From: Adineta steineri
Lineage: Eukaryota > Rotifera > Eurotatoria > Adinetida > Adinetidae
Length of the DNA stretch: 64,000 nt
Direction of reading: 5' to 3'
NCBI GenBank assembly: GCA_905250115.1
Contig: CAJNOI010000065.1
Coordinates: 380,360-444,359 of the forward strand
Both the position numbers and the translations under genes were made by a program. Positions 58,100 to 64,000 of the stretch are shown piece by piece. The notes under the pieces were generated by a model, which made no database searches, was not told where the DNA came from, and was given only the letters and a program-made list of their open reading frames with translations. Within the stretch, counting starts at the first letter, position 1, and each line of letters opens with the position of its first letter.

Positions 58100-58610
58100 T
58101 AGTTTTAATGATTCTTTTTTCTTTTTTTTTGTATTAATAAAAATGACTATAAAAAATTTAATTGAATAGTTTCTATTTTTTTTATATACTCTTTAGTTGG
58201 AAATTTATGATGTTCGTTATATATATAGAGCAATTTATAAACAACAAAATGTTATTAAAAATACTCGCTATGCTATAGATAAGGTTCCTATGCAACACAC
58301 AAAATAGAAATGTGAGTATATATATATATATATATATATTAAATCTATTAGACAAACACGATACTTAACGAAAAAAAGAACAGATCAATATTTCTTACTA
58401 TTAAAAAAAGAGTACTGTTAACAACAACCTTCCTTTCCTTTTTTATCCAATAGAATCTGATTATGTAAAATTCTATATGCACTTTCTTACGCATACACAC
58501 TTTATCAGCCACTCGTTTCAATAACAACACTACTACAATTTTTCTGAATCATCTGATAACAAATTTAAATAAAAGACATATATATCTAACTAGAATATTT
58601 CGTTTAAATT
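58100..58610. other. Intergenic region, protease to VIT-VWA gene
   Basis: AT-rich, with a TA microsatellite at about 58317-58339. No exon was supported. Confidence 0.4.
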
Positions 58611-59869
58611 ATGTTAAAAATTGTTAATCAAATAAAATCAACTTCCGAATATGTCCCATTGAAACAAGTTAATATTGAATCAACAATTCGTTCATTTGCT
58701 GCTGATGTAACTATAACTCAAATATTTCGTAATGATGAAAATACATCAATTGTAGCTGTTTATTGCTTTCCTATTGAAGAACAAGCAGCCATTTATAATT
58801 TTACTGCACGTATTGATAATCGTGAAATCATTGCACAATTAAGAGAAAAAAATCCTGATACACAAATTAATTCTAATAATAATTTCTATCAAAAACATGA
58901 TACATATTTATTAGAACAAGATGAAAAATCACAAGATAATTTTATTATTAATGTTGGTACATTACCACCATCAAAAGAATGTGTAATTATTATTTCTTAT
59001 GTGACAGAATTAGATCTTATACAAGGCTCTATAATTCGTTTTGTTATTCCAGCAACGATTGCACCACGATATAGTCCACAAAAAAAAGGTAGTATATCTC
59101 GATTAAATACAAAATATATTCAATCAACTCCATATATAATTCAATTTCGTTGTCGGATTGAAAAAATATATGGACCTAATCAAGAACAATATATAGCTCG
59201 ATTAAATTCTCCATCACATCTTGTTGATATTGATTTGTCTATGGATGATGCTTATATGATTACATTTGCACAAAAACATACCTATTTAGATCGTGATATA
59301 TTATTAGATATAAAATTATCAGATAAACGAGCAAATACATTTATTGTTCTTGAATCTAATGCTGCTATGGCAGCAGTAACACCATTTGAAGAAGATTGTT
59401 ATTTAACATTAGATAGTAAACGAACGAATGAATTTATTTTTATTCTTGATTGTAGTAAATCAATGAAAAATGAAAATAAAATTGGTTTTGCACGAGAAGC
59501 TATGTTATTATTTCTTAAAAATCTTCCTAATAATTGTTATTTTAATATTATTAAATTTGGTACAAAATATGATTGTCTTTTTAATGAATCAACAGCTTTT
59601 TATAATAATATCAATGTACGAATTGCGGAAAAATTTATCAGTCAAATACGTGCAGATCTAGGTGGAACTGAAATAGTAAGTCGTTTTGTCCTATTGATAA
59701 TATTTAAGATAGTAGTTAATAAAAATATAATATAGCTTGCACCTTTACAATGGCTTGAACGTCATCCACCACAAACTGATCGTGCTCGTCAAGTATTTCT
59801 TTTAACTGATGGTGAAGTTTCAAATGTATCTGAAGTATTAGAATTATGTCGTTCAATGGCTTCATCAAC
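58611..59869 (+). CDS. VIT and VWA domain protein (VWA5A/ITIH-like), truncated by a gap
   Basis: Two exons are visible (58611-59675 and 59736-59869), giving at least 399 residues before the scaffold gap. The N-terminal VIT domain spans about residues 10-140, with VTITQIFRNDE and YCFPIEEQAAIYNF. The VWA domain begins near residue 275; its MIDAS motif reads DCSKS (usual DxSxS), followed by LGGTEI and LLTDGEVSN. There is no signal peptide, so a cytosolic VWA5A/PARP4-like protein is more likely than a secreted inter-alpha-trypsin inhibitor chain. The end of the VWA domain and the C-terminus are lost in the gap. Confidence 0.85.
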
Positions 59870-59969
59870 NNNNNNNNNNNNNNNNNNNNNNNNNNNNNNN
59901 NNNNNNNNNNNNNNNNNNNNNNNNNNNNNNNNNNNNNNNNNNNNNNNNNNNNNNNNNNNNNNNNNNNNN
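59870..59969. other. Assembly gap of 100 N
   Basis: Exactly 100 unknown bases. Such fixed-length runs usually mark a scaffold join of unknown size, so the two sides may be further apart than shown or wrongly joined. Confidence 0.99.
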
Positions 59970-61471
59970 GTCTTCTTTTAAATTCTTTAATTCCGTCAGC
60001 ATTTGATCATTGTTATCCACTTTAAAATGCAAATAATAGATTTCTTTCATTAATTGTGATTCATTTTCCGGAAGTTCAATATCGAAAACAGAAAAGAATG
60101 GACGAACTTCTCCTATGCCATATTTAACATTGCGAGCAGTTGAAAATAGACTAATCCAATATCTATGCCAATATTCACCTTCAGGTTGAAGTGTATACAT
60201 GGTGTCAGTCGAAGTATATGACTGTCCAGTACTTGTACTTAATTTAACCTCATTTTGATTCACTGAAATTTTGATTGAATAGGCATTTCGGTCATAAGCA
60301 TCTTTTTTGTTCGATAACTGTAGTTCGAACGGCACTGATTTCCGTTGCATGATTTCCACAGTACCTTGACCTTTAATTTTAAGAGTGTTCGAACAACTAC
60401 CCGATTTCCACGGACACCAATGCTTGTCTGGTTGTGCAAACCGCTCGACCTCAGTTTCATCATTTCCGGATGAATAACGATCATTTTTTTGGTGGTGTAG
60501 CTGCAACATCGACTAGAAGCAAAAATAATAAGATAATCTCTGTCATATAAATAAAAAATCATTTTGAGAGCGTGAGTGTGGGTAATCAAAGAACAATCAA
60601 CTACACCCACACCCGACATGATAATAATGGCGCATTTGACTACTGCTCTGTAACTGAGATGAAAATATTCAAACTGACCTGCAGGCGGTCGGGAGGCTGT
60701 TTGCATTGTTTGTACATTCGTCGGTACAATATCCAATGCAGTTTTCGACGAATTCTTCGGTGTTTTTTCCAATATTTCAGCTGGTCCTGTTTTAGACGCT
60801 TCCAATGTTAACTTTTTCCACGAAACCGTTTCATCTTGATATTCATTAAAACGATGATACGCATCATCAGCTTCTCTCCAATCACTTGAACATCGCTTTG
60901 ACGGACGATCTTTGCAACTTTGTACTCCGTCGTATCTCCACCAACAATTATTGAAACCACATGTTACTGCAGTGACATATTCCTTACATACGGGACATTT
61001 AGTTAACTTTTCGAGTGAATCGTCGTCCAACATATCGACTTTCTTATAACCAACGGGCATAATAACTGTAGAATTATAAGCTTCGCACTTCTTGTTTGGG
61101 CATAGACCTTCAAGAGATAGACCATGTCTAGTCCGTCGCCATCGTGGAGCTGTTTTAGACCATGCGGTTCGTTTCAATGCTTGGTTATCACTAACATCGA
61201 CAAATTTTAATCCAATCAAACCACCCAAACTGCGGTAACGTTGTGTATGATCGACTAATTCCAGTACCGAATCTGCTTGTACGTCGTAATCTTCTAATGT
61301 AGCTTCATCGTATAGTACTTCTCTATCAAAGACAAGCCACAGCTTTTCCAAGTCAGAATAACCAGCTTTTTCGCCCGCACGTTTCTTCAGCTCTTGAATG
61401 ATGATGGAAGGGTCGACATCAAAATCATACTCTCGACCGAGTCCGGTGCGCGTTATAATGCGAATCTTCAT
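59970..61471 (-). CDS. Ubiquitin-like domain protein with CxxC zinc-type region; incomplete and frameshifted
   Basis: Exon 1 (60679-61471 on the complement) starts with a ubiquitin-like fold (MKIRIITRTGLGREYDF, residues 1-75). A Cys-rich region follows (CPNKKC, CPVC, CGFNNC, about residues 120-185), possibly zinc-binding. Exon 2 (59970-60512) has WCPWKSGSC and an Ile/Ser-rich beta domain with EYWHRYWISLF and VKYGIGE, then runs into the gap. With the consensus donor (CTGCAG/GTCAGT) the second exon opens in frame but meets TGA after about ten codons at a run of seven A (about 60484-60490). One base fewer would restore the long frame. The gene is GC-richer than those left of the gap. I do not recognise a function. 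Confidence 0.6.
60606..60614. repeat. Short CCCACACCC telomere-like tract
   Basis: ACACCCACACCC lies inside the intron of the ubiquitin-like gene. It is 1.5 units of CCCACA, the complement of TGTGGG. It is too short to be meaningful alone but belongs to a local cluster. Confidence 0.45.
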
Positions 61472-61634
61472 GTTTACGTCACTAGTGAGATGAAACGAAT
61501 TTAATAATATATAGTAGTCTTATTTGCACGTGTTTCAAAACAAAAAAGCTCGGATTAAAGGACTTCTAGTGAATGCTACGTTTCAGGATCCTATGAATTC
61601 TCAGTCTGCAATGTGGGTAGTGTGAGAGTGAATG

Positions 61635-61650
61635 TGTGGGTGTGGGTGTG
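61635..61650 (+). repeat. Telomere-like tract (TGTGGG)2.7
   Basis: TGTGGGTGTGGGTGTG on the plus strand, set in a wider GTGTG-rich patch (about 61615-61665) just upstream of the ubiquitin-like gene. TGTGGG is the telomere unit reported for bdelloid rotifers. Confidence 0.65.
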
Positions 61651-62852
61651 ATGTCTGCGTATGTGTGACAATGAAGAGAGGAAACACATTTGCTCCTTCG
61701 TTTACACTCTTGAAAACGACAAGAGAATGGCTGTGAAAAAGGATTAGGAAATTCATACATAGTAACTCTAGTTGATCGCAAAACAATTATTATTGTGCCT
61801 CTCTCATGTATGTGTCCCTAACGATTTTTCTCAGCGAAGTGTAGAAGATACATCATTCGCGAATTATAGGCAAAGTTGAATGAAGTTTTTATTATATCGA
61901 TGTTGAAAAAGCGGCAAACAAAATAAAGTCTAAGTTGGTAAGAACTCTTTATTTTCTTTCCAACTGATAATAATAATAATATTCATCTTAAATGGGTTTT
62001 TTCTCTGTTTGTAAAAGATAAGAACAAACTTTCATATACACGTCCGAGATAACGTTTCATTATACAAAAAAACTTAAAAAATATGCATTCTCTCTTTCTG
62101 TTCTGCAATAACAAAATATCTTGAGAACGGGTGTGGTATCTCTTCTACACCCATACTCACACGCTCAAGTTTTTTCAAAAGTCATCGCGACGCGGTAGCA
62201 CTACTAGTTTTTTTCACAAATATTGAAGAAAAACTAAATTTAATAAAACTTTAGTGTTCAAAACTAAAACATTGTGAAACTGAATTAACCTGATAGATTA
62301 TCCTCAATATTTCCGATACAAAGCAATTGTAACAGTAAAATTCGAATTATTTTCTTAGAAACCGTTGCGGCAGCAATGCGGTCACGATGTTTATAAGTCA
62401 TGCCGGCGCAGCAACGACAGATTTTCAACCTTGATGAAAATCTCTGTCACTCACACTCTTAGCATGAGCCGTTAGTGTATCTGTTATTGAATATGCGTCA
62501 GCTCCAATACAGTTAATCAATAATAAAACACCTCACTATCAACTATATATTTCTGAAGAGACTTTTGATCGTATTGTGATTGTGATGAAATATTGTCATA
62601 TAATAACTTCAGAATGAATATTTTAAAGATGTAGAAAGAGAGTAAGATCTTGCAAATACAAAGGTTATTTGATTATCATTAATTTCATCATTACGTTTTC
62701 AAACCTTTTCTCTATATATTGAACTATTTTATACACAAGAAATTATGTTTGTATTTAATATGATCCTATGAATCTTGAAGGTGTGAGTGGGTCTAGGTTC
62801 GGGTAACTATCTTCTTATTGCTCACCCACAGCCATAGCAATAGTCGCGTCCG

Positions 62853-62873
62853 CCCACACCCACACCCACACCC
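62853..62873 (-). repeat. Telomere-like tract (CCCACA)3.5
   Basis: Three full CCCACA units plus CCC, that is TGTGGG on the minus strand. It points opposite to the tract at 61635. It has a GC-rich flank (GTCGCGTCCG) in otherwise AT-rich DNA. Confidence 0.7.
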
Positions 62874-63295
62874 CGCAAACATGAATCACAGTTTTCATTG
62901 GTTCGAGAGATTTTCCGTTAAGTAAAATATCTCATTCGCTTTTTCATTTTTATTTTTTATCATCGTATCGTATACTACTTTATAGAATTCAACATGTTAA
63001 AATTAATTAAACTAGTTTTACGTACTGTTACACATTAATTTATCAATTTTTCAATCATTATTAACTAGAACTACTCCGTACACTAGCAACATCTGTTGTG
63101 AGCATTTGCCTACGCTCGCAGTCTTAAGGTCGGGAGCCTTCGGTCCCTTCCCAAGCGACTACTCGCATTCGGTCTACCCCTCACTGCAGGTTGGTTCTAC
63201 TTATTTTTCCTCTTCGATTTTTATTTAATTATCAATCTTGATACAACATAAAAGAATCTTGGGGAAAAGCCGTTTCATGACTCGGATAAAGAAGG

Positions 63296-63630
63296 TTAGT
63301 GCTTCTCACAGAGACATACATGACCATCAAGAAAATGAGAAAAATAAAGACCACCATCACGATAATAATAACACACAAGACGATAGAAACCATAAAAAGG
63401 ACCAAAATAACCGGAACAGGTTGCGCCATCACGTTTCGTAAAAAGCGTATAGTCACCATTGTACCAGCGATCCTCATCCACCTTTTTCCAATTTTTGTAA
63501 TTGCAGACCCAGTCCCACGTGCCTTGATCACCAGTAAAATGCCAATCACGACACTTGTGACACTTGGCACAAGGGCAACCTTTACAATCAAGTTCTATAC
63601 ATGTGTCCAGTGCAGCAAATTCTTCAGGTT
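63296..63630 (-). CDS. Cys-rich terminal exon of an unknown protein (partial)
   Basis: On the complement an acceptor (TTTGATTTAG) at 63631 opens a frame of about 110 codons ending in TAA at 63296-63298. It is Cys-rich (CKGCPCAKCHKC), followed by GTWDWVCNYKNWKKVDEDRW, an aromatic-rich stretch, and the end VCLCEKH. The dense CxxC pairs suggest zinc binding. Upstream sequence to the window end shows no convincing exon, so the gene start is missing or further away. Composition is like the ubiquitin-like gene and unlike the left part of the window. I do not recognise the family. Confidence 0.5.
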
Positions 63631-64000
63631 CTAAATCAAACGATTAGGCAGTCACAAAATCATGCAGGACACAAATGATGGTTTTATAAGAAACCTGTTC
63701 AGAAAACCGTGGTAAACTTGAAAATATCTCAGTAGAACAACATAGGACCAGTTAATGGGAAAACCATTCTCGTTTATAAAGAAATACTTTAAGGAAAGTG
63801 TTGAAGAATACGGATAGTTGGAGTCATTCAAAAGTCGATATTAAATAGCTGTCCACATTTTCTCAATTTTGCATGCCGTAGATTTGCGAATTTAGAATCT
63901 TAGAGACATTCGAATTTTCTAAAATTGAGCAAAGAGTTCTTGCTGTACAACAATGGAAACTTTTGGGATAACTGGTCTCAGGAATTTTCAGCATTGTGGA
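63631..64000. other. Window end, no supported gene
   Basis: AT-rich sequence upstream of the Cys-rich exon. It could be intron. No coding stretch, repeat or RNA gene was seen. Confidence 0.35.

Larger units (their letters stand above)
61472..63295. other. Intergenic, telomere-repeat-bearing region
   Basis: No supported exon. It contains two telomere-like tracts, further degenerate GGTGTGG/CACCCATACTCACA patches (about 62127-62162), and a GC-rich unique stretch (about 63100-63190). No tRNA fold was found. Confidence 0.45.

Noticed and set aside
63100..63200. GC-rich stretch considered as a tRNA or other structured RNA
   Set aside because: No cloverleaf or TPsiC-type GGTTCRA box could be drawn.

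Overview
The window is eukaryotic nuclear DNA from a small, gene-dense, very AT-rich animal genome. Nearly every gene is split by GT-AG introns of about 50-65 nt, often with GTAAxT or GTTTGx donors, and intergenic gaps are 0.5-3 kb. The proteins are metazoan (Hox1/labial, Gbx, NFI, TRIM71/LIN-41, SOAT, NSUN5, LSM14). Tracts of TGTGGG/CCCACA, the telomere unit reported for bdelloid rotifers, occur at 60.6-62.9 kb. Together these suggest a bdelloid rotifer, perhaps Rotaria-like; this is an inference, not a proof.

Layout. 2.1-8.8 kb (+): a PDZ-LIM scaffold protein of LMO7/LIMCH1 type, with a candidate alternative first exon encoding a lipidation signal. 9.4-14.4 kb (+): NSUN5 rRNA methyltransferase; its 2.8-kb third intron holds a complete Gbx-type homeobox gene on the opposite strand and a small hAT-like MITE. 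14.4-16.0 kb: repeat-rich gap with hairpins and a foldback element. 16.0-17.7 kb (-): LSM14/Scd6. 18.9-21.5 kb (+): sterol O-acyltransferase. 23.4-26.5 kb (+): TRIM71/LIN-41/Wech-like NHL protein without a RING. 28.2-31.8 kb (-): secreted protein with about 17 EGF modules, including a recent tandem triplication. 34.1-35.3 kb (+): labial/Hox1. 36.6-38.0 kb (+): intronless AIG1/GIMAP-like GTPase. 39.0-40.2 kb (-): secreted VWD-like protein with an in-frame stop. 42.4-47.5 kb (+): nuclear factor I. 50.5-51.1 kb (-): unknown membrane protein. 53.5-55.7 kb (+): membrane-anchored carboxylesterase. 56.7-58.1 kb (+): WxxW-trypsin protease. 58.6 kb to the gap (+): VIT-VWA protein, cut by a 100-N scaffold gap (59,870-59,969).

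Beyond the gap the character changes: higher GC, telomere-like tracts, and two incomplete minus-strand genes (ubiquitin-like plus Cys-rich; a second Cys-rich fragment). This part looks like accessory or subtelomeric sequence.

The genes are mostly independent housekeeping or developmental units, not a pathway. The notable arrangement is two ANTP-class homeobox genes, Gbx and Hox1, about 21 kb apart, recalling the proposed ancestral linkage of the En-Hb9-Gbx group with Hox genes. Three extracellular or secretory-type genes (esterase, protease, VIT-VWA) lie head-to-tail at 53-60 kb. Exon joins were derived by hand from splice signals and reading phase; all listed multi-exon models keep frame unless a break is stated.
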